Assembly: GCA_014529385.2 (NCBI GenBank) | Contig: CM043966.1 | Span: forward strand, 92,639,087 to 92,703,086 | DNA: 64,000 nt | Reading direction: 5' to 3' | From: Adiantum capillus-veneris | Taxonomy: Eukaryota; Streptophyta; Polypodiopsida; Polypodiales; Pteridaceae | Part shown: one piece after another, positions 11,391-21,053 of the stretch | Layout of the letters: each line of letters starts with the position of its first letter | How positions within the stretch are numbered: the stretch's first letter is position 1 | Translations under genes and position numbers: made by a program | Notes under the pieces: model-generated | The model's input: the letters and a program-made list of their open reading frames with translations, nothing else | Databases searched by the model: none | Told to the model about the DNA's origin: nothing

Positions 11391-12679
11391 GTGTGTCCCA
11401 AAAGTCTTCAACCATCCCTACATAGGAGGGGGCGAGCCCTAGAAGCAGGAGATGAGAGAGAAACTCACACACATACACACACACAAGCTCCTTTACATAA
11501 AGGGAATGAGGGATACATGTCAGCTCCCTAGCCTAGACGCCCACAAGGTGTGCTCAATTCCTATTGGATGGCCTTGGAGGTGGACCAATGAGAATTAGGC
11601 TAGAGTAAATCTAGTTTAATTGATTTAAAAACACTTAATAAAAGAACCAATAAGAATTAAGCTCTCTAGAAGACTATTGGACAGTCTCCCAAGGGGTCCA
11701 ATGAGCATTCAGTAGCCCAATGGCTTGCCCGATTCCTATTGGCCGGGAGGCAAAGGGGTCCAATGAGAGTTTAGTTGAATTAAGTAAATACCTAAAGCTC
11801 TCACAAAAGGGGAAAGGGGGACACATGTCAGAAGACTATCACTTATGCTGCTTAATTTCCATTGGCTAGGCCTGGGGAGGTCCAATGAGGTGTGAGGATG
11901 AGCAAATAGCAAGAGGGGTCGACCAAGAGAGAGAGGGGGCTGATTTTTCAAAGGTATTATTGACTTACACACTCACACAATCTATGTGTGAAGCAAGAAG
12001 ACTATCTCTCTCCTTCTCAAGCTTTAATGGAAAGCTTACCACCTACTCCAAGCTTGTGAGAAGGGAGGCCTACACCAACAACTCTTGGATTTGTGATGCA
12101 AATCCAACCAAGAGCCAAGCCTCAATGCATGCTCATCTCCTCTACCATGCTAATTACTAAGCTAAGCTATGCTAATAAGAGTGATTATGTGAGGAGATGT
12201 AAATCTTTCTCGTAAGAATAATCCTTCTTCCTTTCAATCTACTCTCATACTCCGCTAGCTCTCACCATCTTCGAAGGTGTGTGAGGTCTTGGGTCTGAGA
12301 CCGTGAGGGAATTGATGTTGTGTTTAATAAGTGTTCTGCTTAGTGCTTGAAGTTTCCATATTCATAGCACTAGCTAGTATTGAAGGAACACAAAGAATTG
12401 TATTGTAAAATGTCTCTCTTGATAGGAGAAACCATAATACAAAGCCTTTTGTAGGAGGGACCAGCTCCATGCAAATCCGGTCCTCAACTATTGTGAATTG
12501 CTTAATTTCTCTCTCTTTTGAACTATTGTTCATGCTATCTAACTAGGTGTTATGCTTTTTGTTGCTCTCTCCACCCAGGCACTCTTGTTATTCTCATTAG
12601 GAATCTATTCTAATGAAATGCTCACTATGTTCATACTATTTTTCGCTACACACAAGTTACTAGGCCATTAAATGTTACA
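11388..12679 (+). repeat. Probable 5' LTR of gypsy element A
   Basis: The right end is supported by ...TGTTACA followed directly by the primer-binding site TGGTATCAGAGC. The left end (TGTGTGTCCC near 11388) is inferred from the point where copia 3 similarity stops. About 1.29 kb. It contains four units of ATTGG, about 20 nt, then CCAATGAG (11561-11592, 11673-11704, 11735-11766, 11859-11888). No partner LTR is in the window, so the boundaries are provisional. Confidence 0.5.
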
Positions 12680-12680
12680 T

Positions 12681-12692
12681 TGGTATCAGAGC
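12681..12692 (+). other. Primer-binding site, initiator tRNA-Met type
   Basis: TGGTATCAGAGC is the common plant retrotransposon PBS complementary to the 3' end of initiator tRNA-Met. It starts the internal region of gypsy A. Confidence 0.85.
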
Positions 12693-13096
12693 ACAAGGTT
12701 TCTCTTTTCTTGCTCAAGAAGGGAGGTCCTCAAGCTAGCTGTAAATGGTTGGTAATATTAATTGCATGTGAGTAAGTAGAATAGGGATTTTTCAGCCTTG
12801 CAGTGCACCTGCCTTTGTCCAGTTAACGGGGCATCATCGTCGAGATCTATGGCCTTAATAGTGGAGTCCTACGGGGCTTGCCTACGGCTTAACCACTATT
12901 GAGATGGTAGAAGCTTGACAGGAGCCGGTGCTATTTTGATGTTGAACTACCCTCTATTCTATTCCTTGCAATTAATTGTATTTGAGCCATGGGTACAGTA
13001 GCTTGAGTGCTTTTTCTAAAGGGGTAAAGAGGAGTAGCAACTAGGGCTTGAAGTGCCAAAGTACACCTAAAAATTTTACGCCTAAAAGTTGTAGAA

Positions 13097-14615
13097 TGGT
13101 TGACAATAGTAAAGAGAGTGAAATTAATGTTGATAACTTTGATTTTGCTAATGAGCAGGCTACTAATGCCATGGGCAATCCATCCCTCCAAAGTGAAGTG
13201 CAACGGCAGCTTCGTGCTCATGGGGTTCTCCAAGCTCCCCACCATGACGAGAGAGCACCTAGGAAGCCTCCTTGTGAGACTTCCAAAAGAGGCCTCTCTC
13301 CGATTCAGAAAGAAGAAGAGGATCCATATGAAGGGCTCAGAAATTTTCTCCTTGATGACTTCTCAAAGGAGAAATCAAGAGCCTCCACCGAAGGAACGAG
13401 AAATAAGTGAGTCTCCCGCCACCTCGATGGAGATGGCTCCACAAAGACGGCGGGCTAAACGCTCTCCATCACCTCCAAAACGGAGAAGACCATTGCATAC
13501 TTCTCCACACCATACTTCAAAGAGAGATGACAAAAAGCAAGAGAAGAAAAAGGCGAGAAAAAGGACACCCTCTTCTCCATCTTCTTCATCTTCTTCCTCT
13601 TATGAAAGTGATGGTGAAGACAATGAAGATCAAGGCAAGAAAAAGGCGAGAAAGAGGTCACCCTCTTCTAGATCTTCCATCTCCTGAAGAAAGTAATGGT
13701 GCAACAAAAAGAAGAGGCCATAGGAAATCCTATGCCGCATGGAAGAGGTCATCCAAGCTCAAGAAGTTCAAAGAGGGAGGGAAGAGAATCTCTTTCCTTA
13801 CCTATGATGGCACCTTTGGTGCTACGGACAAAGTCTTGGCCTTTATCCAACAATTCGATGCAGCATTTGGAGATGAGGGCTTCACGGAGTCATCTAAGCT
13901 ACGACATGTAGCTATGCACTTTTAAAAGTCTGTCAGACAATGGTGGTCTAGCCTATGGGCCAACGGTGAAGCTCCACGAACATGGAAAGCTTTAAGAGCT
14001 TCCATTATGAAGCAGTTTTTGGCAACCGATAACAAAGAAAAAGTACTCACCGAATGGCGAATCTTGAAACTCTCTCCCTACGAATCCATTCACAAATATG
14101 TAGACAAGTTTTGGGACTTACAACTCAAAGCCACTGTCTTCAAGAAGTTGGATTTTGGAGAGCAAAAGCAACAATTTTGTGCGGGCTTAACTGAAGAAAT
14201 GGTTGAGTATGTCAACTCTCAAAGGCCACGCACCATATCAGCGGTTATACACCATACTATTGTGGCTTCTCGAATCAATTTCCAAACAGGGGCTAAAAGA
14301 AATTCTAAGCCCACAGAAAACAAGGGTTCCAATGAGCCTAAGGGGAAGGACAATGTCCAAAAGTCTCCTAAGGGCAACTCCAACAAAGCTAAAGAGAAGG
14401 GAGTTTACAAAGGCAAAAACAAACTCTCTCCTGAAGAGCTTGAGCGTTATCGCAAAGATAACTGTTGTTTCAAGTGCGTGAGCAAGGGCATGTGTATCGC
14501 ATTTGTCTCCAAAAGAACACCTGCCATGAACCTCCTAGAGCTACCTTGGTCGAAATCCAAGAGGAGGAAACTCACCACAAAGGATCTCCTCTATGCCGTG
14601 CTTGGGGAAAGGTAA
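13097..14615 (+). pseudogene. Gypsy A gag, frameshifted
   Basis: The probable start is ATG at 13097. The product can be followed through three frames. A segment rich in Arg-Ser and Ser-Pro (about 13430-13680) resembles SR-protein tails. Next comes the retrotransposon Gag core ('FLTYDGTFGATDKVLAFIQQFDAAF' region, 13795-13910, and 'WRILKLSPYESIHKYVDKF' region, 14050-14115). The zinc knuckle starts near 14462. There is an in-frame TAA at 13922-13924, a frameshift near 13680, and a further frameshift inside the zinc knuckle (near 14480) where reading passes to the protease-pol frame. Gag would package element RNA; this copy cannot make it. Confidence 0.8.
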
Positions 14616-15930
14616 GAGAACATGATGCTTTTATTCTCTTTGACCCTGGTTCTACTCACAATTTTATATCCATAGAGTTGGCCACCAAGCTAGGCATACA
14701 AGCCTACGATATGGGAGATGTACTACCCGCCGCAGACGGTGCTTTCAAGGGGCAAGAAGCTTCAGTCACTCCCTTAATCATGAAATTGAGGCTCCATGTC
14801 CAAAGCTATGTGGACAAAGAGGACTTGTTTATCTCTCCCCTCAAGCATGAGGATGTAATCTTATTGGCACCATGGTTTGATTGCATGGCTTCCAATGTTA
14901 AATTTCATGAAAGGAAAATCTCCTTTAAGTTCAGGGAAAAAGATATGTACATAGACGCTAAGGAAATGGGTAACACCATACCCATTGTACATACGCAAGC
15001 TTTCAATAAGTCAATAAAGAGCTTTGTTTCCGTGTACATGATTTTTGTTAAAGACTCTCAAAATGAACCTAATGTTTTAGCAAAAGAAAATATACACAAC
15101 CAAAAGGAATTAGAGTTATCCAATTTTCTCAAGGGGTTTCAAGATGTCTTTATTGACAACATCCCTTGTGAGCTACCTCCTAAACGAGGCAATGATGACT
15201 ATGCAATTGAACTTCTTCCAGGAAGTTCACCGCCTAACAAACCTCCTTATAGAGTTTCTCAAGCTCAACAAGAGGACATTATGCAGCAAGTGCATGAGTT
15301 AGTTGAGAAGGGCATGGTTAGGCCTAGCTCATCTCCATTTTGTTCTCCTATGCTACTAGTGCAAAAGAAAGACGGCACATATCGTATGTGTGTCGACTAT
15401 AGAGCACTAAATAGGATCACAGTCAAGAATAGGTTTCCTGTTCCATGGGTAGAAGACCTATTTGATAAGCTACAAGGGTCCACCTACTTTAGTAGGATTG
15501 ACCTAAAAAGTGGCTATCATCAAATAAGGATTGTTGATCAAGACATTGTAAAGACCGCATTTTGCACTACGTTTGGTCTTCATGAATACATTGTCATGCC
15601 TTTTGGCTTGACCAATGCACCAGACATTCAACCGCTTGATGGAGAAGTTATCCAGGCCTCATTGAACCTTTACTAGAGTTTTCTTTGATGATATTATCAT
15701 TTGCTCTAATTCATTAGACAAACACAAGCAACACCTTCAGGTAATATTTCAAGTTTTAAGAGAGAATAAACTTTATGTTAATCGAAAGAAAAGTGAATTT
15801 TTCTTGCAAGAGATTCAGTATTTAGGTCACATTATCTCTCAAGATGGCATCCAAATGGATCCATCAAAGTTAGAGGTAATAAAAGGATGGCCTAAACCAA
15901 GGAATCTTCATGAACCAAGAAGCTTTATAT
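14465..15930 (+). pseudogene. Gypsy A protease and reverse transcriptase, broken
   Basis: After the end of the zinc knuckle there is an aspartic protease block '[18 protein letters not shown]'. The usual D-S/T-G triad reads D-P-G, a likely inactivating change. The reverse transcriptase follows: '[20 protein letters not shown]', 'MCVDYRALN', '[14 protein letters not shown]', 'FGLTNAP'. A frameshift near 15630 and a TGA just after it separate these from 'RVFFDDIII' (catalytic xxDD) and 'YLGHIISQDGIQ'. Similarity ends abruptly near 15930; RNase H and integrase are missing. Confidence 0.88.
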
Positions 15931-15997
15931 AGCAAAGACCACATCGCCATCGACAATCAGGTCATGTCGGGGACGACATGAACGCGGAAGGGGGGTG
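15931..15997 (+). other. Internal 3' end of a gypsy element with polypurine tract
   Basis: A short coding tail ('DHIAIDNQVMSGTT' then TGA) is followed by GGAAGGGGGGTG and an LTR start. This is the usual order at the 3' end of plant gypsy elements. It is joined directly to the truncated pol of gypsy A, so either A has a large internal deletion or two elements have been fused. Confidence 0.65.
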
Positions 15998-16594
15998 TGT
16001 TGACCGCTGTGTCAAAAACACAACATAACTCAAGTTTCGTACCAAAGTCTTATCTTTTGCGAGTTATGAAATGCAGCAGATTATGGCTATAAACGTCATT
16101 TGTAATGAGTAGTTATTCTAGTTTCAGAAGCCGGGGTGCAATGGCACTTCCAGATTGTAAATACAAAGCCATTTGACCCTTTCAACCCCATTTTTGGTTA
16201 AACCTAAGGTAGCCTTAGTATATAAGGTACCTAGGTCATTTTGTAAAAGAGTACTTTTTCATAATCAAAACTTTAGCGCTGCCGTCTACTTTGTGTGAGA
16301 GAGAAAGAGAGTGAGCGTGAGCTTTATCATCTTGCTACGCCCGGCTCGCTCAACACATTGGAGATCCGACTGCACCATTGTTGTAGGCTCGAGGAGAGCT
16401 ATGCGAAAACGCCAAGCATTCCACGCAAGACGAAGCGCACACGTCGACGCATCTACGAGCTATTTGTGGCCGTAAGTAGTCTATAGAATTGTGGTGACAT
16501 AAGCTACGCGTAGGTACTCATAAATTTCAGTTTCGGGCACTTTCAAAATTTAGCTCTATCATTCTACGTGTTTTCCGCACATGGGTTTTCGGGC
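15998..16594 (+). repeat. Partial X-type LTR, plus orientation
   Basis: It starts TGTTGACCGCTG and matches, in inverted orientation, the 952-bp LTR at 38871-39822 over about 597 bp. A TATA-like element lies at 16219-16228. Similarity ends near 16594, where the gag-like minus-strand frame of element X continues. The preceding polypurine tract marks it as a 3' LTR of a plus-strand copy. Confidence 0.8.
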
Positions 16595-18405
16595 AATCGA
16601 GGATCAAGTGAGTAATGCCACACTCAAGACAATAGGCATTTACTTCAGTGATCTCCGTATGAGGACATTGTTTGACCAAGTGGTTGTCACGACTTTTGTG
16701 ACAATCTGTCTCTGGTTGAGGTTGAGGAGATCCTTTTAGCATTTCCTCTTGGCTATAAGCAAGCTTTGACCTAGATAAGCCGCTATTTGCAATGAATCGC
16801 AATGTCCTTTCATCCATTTCATACCTTCTCTCTTTCGACTGAAACCCAGGAGGTGGAGGTTGTACCGGCCTCACCACTCCATGTGTTTCTGTCACATTTT
16901 GTTGCTCCGAAGGGTAGTACTCACTTTGGTTGCTATACCACATTGTAGCTGGTACTGGTGTTGATTTATTTGATGCTTCCATCATTGGCATGTATCTCAT
17001 GTCTACCTGCATTCTAGCACCTGGCAGCGAAGGTTGTTGTCCTAAGACAAAGCTGTGGCCTTAAAACTCCTACTGGTCTTGGCGCATTCCCCGTAATGTA
17101 TCTAGGTGGAGTAGGTGCTTCTGGAGCAGGTTGTACATACCTCTCCCTAGCATTTTCTATGCTATAATAGCACTCTTCCCCCGTATGGTTCGTCCATTTT
17201 CTCTCAATTTCACACCACTTCGGCTCTCCCGAATCAGATCTTACAAGAGGAATCAACCTCTTGACCAAGTCGTCTATAAGCTTTTCTTGATCAATAGGTG
17301 CCGTTGGCTTGGCAATGGACTCACTTATCTATGAAACACTGTGCTGAGAGGATGTGTCATCTCCTTGACTCTTTAAGTCTGTTTCTTTGTATGCCTCACA
17401 GTTATCCACTAGATAAAGAGCTTCTTTGATCAACTCGTTTAGTGTCATCCTCCTTATCATATGTAGATCCTTCTAAAGGCCCGCATGTCTCATTCCCTGG
17501 ATAAAGATCAGCAGCAGTCGTGCTTGCGTAGGTAATTTCGCTCTCGGACAAAGCTTAACATATCTCTTGAGCCGTAATGATGCTTTGCGTACTGATTCAT
17601 TCTCTTTCTGTTTGAATCTATGGATTTGCGAGACCGTGTTGTGAGCAATGCCTTTTGGTGAGAATTCTTCAATAAACTCCTCAAACAGCTCATCTAGGAT
17701 CTCAAAATTCCATTTTCCCACCGAGTCGAACCATGTAGCTGCATCATCTTCTAGAGTCAATCCAAATCCCGCAAACTGTGTCGCAAAATTTGAAACTTCC
17801 TCCACTCTAATCACTCTTTTAAAAGCCGTTACGTGATCTCTCGAATCTTTATCTTCGGAGTATTTTCTATTTACCCATTTCTGGACTTGGGATGGTCTAA
17901 CTCGTCGATTGTCTACAATTCTAACCAGAGACTCTCCCAATCCTTCTCTCGTTATTGCTCTTGAAGGGAATCCTGGTGGCTCTCTTCTTCGAATTCCTAT
18001 AGGAATTCTCGTGTTTGGTGGAGGCATTTGTGGTACTTCATTGACCAAATATCCACCTCTTTCTAGTACAGTCTGTGGATTTGTGCTTTCTACAACTCTG
18101 TATTCTCGTCCATACTTGTCGACAACTATAGATCTCCATTGACAGTCGACTCCGTATGTGTAGACATATAAGAGCTTGTAATCCGTTATCTCTTCTAGGT
18201 ATGGATCTGAGCACCTATAAAGATTGACCTCATTGTCGTCAATGTATCTATATAGTCCTTCACTCTCATGACCAATTATCCAAACTCTCTCAACAAGATG
18301 GGTCTTTATCAATTGCAAGTTTGGAAGATCCATTGTGGGAGGATATTCCTCTATCGTCAGGATCTCCAAGCTTGTGTAAGTTGCATTTGAATCTAGGGTA
18401 GACAT
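16527..18405 (-). pseudogene. Gypsy X gag
   Basis: It starts at ATG 18405. A unique N-terminal part of about 180 residues is followed by the Gag core ('DDAATWFDSVGKW', 'LFEEFIEEFSPKG', 'FKQKENESVRKASLRLKRY'), residues about 210-310. There is an in-frame TAG at 17473-17475, another stop at 17329-17331, and a frameshift near 17013. The last frame carries two Cys/His clusters that resemble degenerate zinc knuckles ('YCLECGITHLILDCP', C-x2-C-x3-H-x4-C). The C-terminal 20 or so codons overlap the inverted partial LTR, so the true end of gag is lost. No protease or pol follows. Confidence 0.75.
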
Positions 18406-18997
18406 GATTTCTGGGCTTAAGAGCTTTTTCTTGGTTCAAGTAGACTTAGTCCACTGTGTTCAAGTGCTTTGGTTAGGGAAAAGTCGAAACTATGTCCAAA
18501 ACCGCAACCGTTTCGTCACAATTCTCGCAAATTGTCGCTTTTAGACACCCCTAACTTGCGGATGTATTTTGAGGCCTCAAACGACGTTTTTTTCAAAGTT
18601 GAACTAAATAGTTGCCATTGGCAATACATTTAGTTCATGTTTTGCTCTAAGATCTGTAGAGCAGCTCTCAGGCTACGTTTTGATATAAAAACTTTTCCAA
18701 TCCGATACCGTTTGTGAAAGTTATGGCCAAAACAGTGAAATGCGTTTAGACTGGTCAAAATGAGTCCAAATTCAATTTTAAAAGAAGATTTGGGATCTCT
18801 GTGACACTGTGAACACTTCTGTATGGTCAAAATTATAGTTAGACCCTAAAACTGGCCTAGAGACATCCTACGCGTAGGATGTCTATATGCTCAAAATTTA
18901 ACAAAATTTGGTTCAGAGACTCCCCTTAAGTCCTGTAACACAATGGTATGCTCAGAATTTCATTTGGACCTAAAAATGGCCTTAAGACATCCTACGC
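18406..18997 (-). other. Distal part of element X leader
   Basis: Non-coding sequence between gag of X and the insertion point of gypsy B. It holds one complete 24-bp palindrome (18861-18884) and the left half of a second one (18985-18997) that is cut by the insertion. The rest of the leader is at 36748-38852. Confidence 0.7.
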
Positions 18998-19818
18998 TGT
19001 CGTGCTGTGACACGTACATAGTGGGAACGCATGCTACAAGATCTATCTTGTAACTTTTTAGATACATAATTATCTTTCCTATAATGTACATATGCATATT
19101 TAAGTATAATAATAAGCCTTCTATCTCATCCTATTATTTTTCTCAAGGGTAACCTATCCTTACTTTACCATCAGAAAATACTATGGGAAAAGCTCAATAG
19201 CTCCGCCTCTTTAACTTAGGGCAAAAAGCATTGATTCTTTATTTCTACTATCTCATTATCATCTCACACCCTAGCTAGATCCTATATCTAGGGTAAACTC
19301 CAATATATATATATTCTATGTATTTTTTATACTTTTCTTATATTTCTTTTTAAATAGCTACTAGGAGGGAATCAAATCCTAGTGGGACAGTAGGTGGCAT
19401 GATTTCAAAGATACACTTATTTTAATGCATTATTGCAAGCATGATTACAAAACTTTGTCAAGGAGCAATGTCATGCTTTCATATGGCATGAGGTGTCCTT
19501 TGGAATTAAATGAAAGTCTAGGCTAAGGAGACCACGGGAAGACTTTTGTTCCAAAAATGGACCCTATTTTGATGAATTTTTTACACAAGGTTCCAATCCG
19601 AATTGGAAAATGATTTTAAAATGAAAATCGTAGCTAATGAGCTTAAGTTTTTGCCCAGATTTTTACTTTTTTATTTGGAGCCACAGTTGAGGAGATATTA
19701 TCAAAATACTGGACCCCAGTCTGCCCACATCATGCAGGGACAACTCATTTTCAACTTTTCCAATTCCTATTCACACTGGCTCCTCTCTTCTTGTGTAAAC
19801 CCTTGGGGGTTCCCTTCA

Positions 19819-19831
19819 CCTATAAAAGGGG
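19819..19831 (+). promoter_or_regulatory. TATA box of gypsy B LTR
   Basis: CCTATAAAAGGGG, about 820 bp into the LTR. The same sequence is at 35563-35575 in the 3' LTR. It is the best candidate for the element promoter. Confidence 0.75.
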
Positions 19832-20371
19832 ACCTCTTCTTCCTTGAAAAGGAACTCAAGCATTCAAGCCATTGATGAGAGGAATTCATGAGGGAGGGAG
19901 TAGTAATGCCAAATTATACTTAGTCATTAACATAAGCTTAAGCCTACACTTTCTCCTAGAGGAAGACTAGCCATTCTTGCATGCTATCCTTGGAAGATCA
20001 ACTTTAATCAAAGAAGGTCGTGGTCTTGGCGTATCAATCAAAGTGGAGTGCTCCCCTCTTCTTCTCTCTCCCATCAATAATGGTGCCGAAGGGTTTCAAG
20101 TAAGATGTGTTCTACATTGATGTTTTCTTGATTTCTTGTTGTTTTTATTTTCATCTCTAATCCAACATATATATATATGTATCTAATCTCATCTCCTTAA
20201 CCAAACCTATCTCTCTAATTCTTAGTAATTCATCCTCTCTAGGTTCTCTTTGCTACAAGTACATCTCTCCCCGCAGTATCCTTATTGCCTACGGGCAAGA
20301 ATAAGGCTTGGGAGGGAAACTTCTCATCTCTTCACTTCTCTCATATCTACATTTCTCACATACTATCCTAG

Positions 20372-20590
20372 ATGAATAACCCACATGATGATCATTTCTA
20401 CCGCTTTCACTCTGTACGATCTATTAGAATTAACGTATGGATTAGCCGAAAAATACACGTTCAACAACGTATAGTGTTTCTCTTTGGCCCAGAAAGGCTT
20501 AATGAAATACTTATATCACCGGATCCCATCATACTACCTCTCATAGACTATAACTTTTCTTTTGACATAAGCGTAGTTATCTTGCTATGA
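20372..20590 (+). CDS. LTR small ORF A (72 aa), unknown family
   Basis: ATG-initiated, 72 codons, about 545 nt downstream of the LTR TATA box. I recognise no family. It has no signal peptide, cysteine cluster or catalytic motif. Features are a basic middle ('ISRKIHVQQRIVFLFGPERL') and a hydrophobic end ('ILPLIDYNFSFDISVVILL'). It resembles ORF B, which starts inside its stop codon region (ATGA overlap). The 3' LTR copy (36119-36337) has the same length with five substitutions and no stop. A diverged homologue lies at 63323-63540. Translation is inferred, not shown. As both LTR copies derive from one template, their agreement alone does not prove selection; the 63-kb homologue is stronger evidence. 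Confidence 0.6.
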   Translation: MNNPHDDHFYRFHSVRSIRINVWISRKIHVQQRIVFLFGPERLNEILISPDPIILPLIDYNFSFDISVVILL

Positions 20591-20799
20591 ACCAAGAGGA
20601 TTTGTACACACAATTAATCCCAATCACTAGACAAAATATATATATTATGGTAAGCACAAAACTACAATTCCAAAGAACAATTCGTAGCCTATTTGATCAG
20701 CCAAGATTGAATGCCATTAACTCATCTATTAACCCTTTCATATTACCCATGATACGATATGACCATAGCCTTGATGTTTTCATTTTCGTATTGTTTTGA
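20587..20799 (+). CDS. LTR small ORF B (70 aa), paralogue of ORF A
   Basis: It starts at an ATG that overlaps the TGA of ORF A by four bases. Its 70 codons align with ORF A along the length: I-x-V/M-x-x-S-x-K, Q-R, L-F, R-L-N-x-I, P-x-I-L-P-x-I-x-Y, S-x-D-V/I, hydrophobic end. It therefore looks like a tandem duplication of one ancestral small gene. The 3' LTR copy (36334-36546) differs at one residue. A homologue at 63089-63301 has exactly the same codon count but two stops. Function unknown. Confidence 0.6.
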   Translation: MNQEDLYTQLIPITRQNIYIMVSTKLQFQRTIRSLFDQPRLNAINSSINPFILPMIRYDHSLDVFIFVLF

Positions 20800-21006
20800 C
20801 ATTTGCTTTTGTGTTCTTTCTTTGTGTGTGTGAGTGCAAGAGAGAAAGAGTGAATCTTCTTTGATTGCACTTCTTTCCAAACCCTAGTCTTCATGGCATC
20901 TATGGTTTAAATCCTTCATATAGTTTTTGTTCAGTTCTCTCACAAACTCTCACAGCCATAAGCCCGGTGCTTTCCTGGTAAGACCGCAAATTTCTCGACA
21001 TATTTT

Positions 21007-21024
21007 TGGTGAACCCGACGCGAA
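21007..21024 (+). other. Gypsy B primer-binding site
   Basis: TGGTGAACCCGACGCG begins six nucleotides after the end of the 5' LTR. TGG pairs with the CCA end of a tRNA. I do not assign the tRNA. Confidence 0.7.
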
Positions 21025-21053
21025 ACTACCAGGGTGAGATTTTGTGGATAACC

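Larger units (their letters stand above)
18998..21000 (+). repeat. Gypsy B 5' LTR
   Basis: 2003 bp with terminal inverted TGTCG/CGACA. It carries a TATA box at 19819-19831 and two overlapping small ORFs at 20372-20799 downstream of it, hence in the expected transcribed part. Another frame of about 90 codons (19603-19875) runs across the TATA box and starts at TTG; I do not treat it as a gene. Confidence 0.95.

Noticed and set aside
11736-12533. Small frames on both strands as host genes
   Set aside because: They lie in the probable LTR of gypsy A and show no protein motif.
19603-19875. 90-codon frame present in both gypsy B LTRs
   Set aside because: It starts at TTG, runs across the TATA box, and agreement between LTRs is expected from replication. 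No diverged homologue was found.
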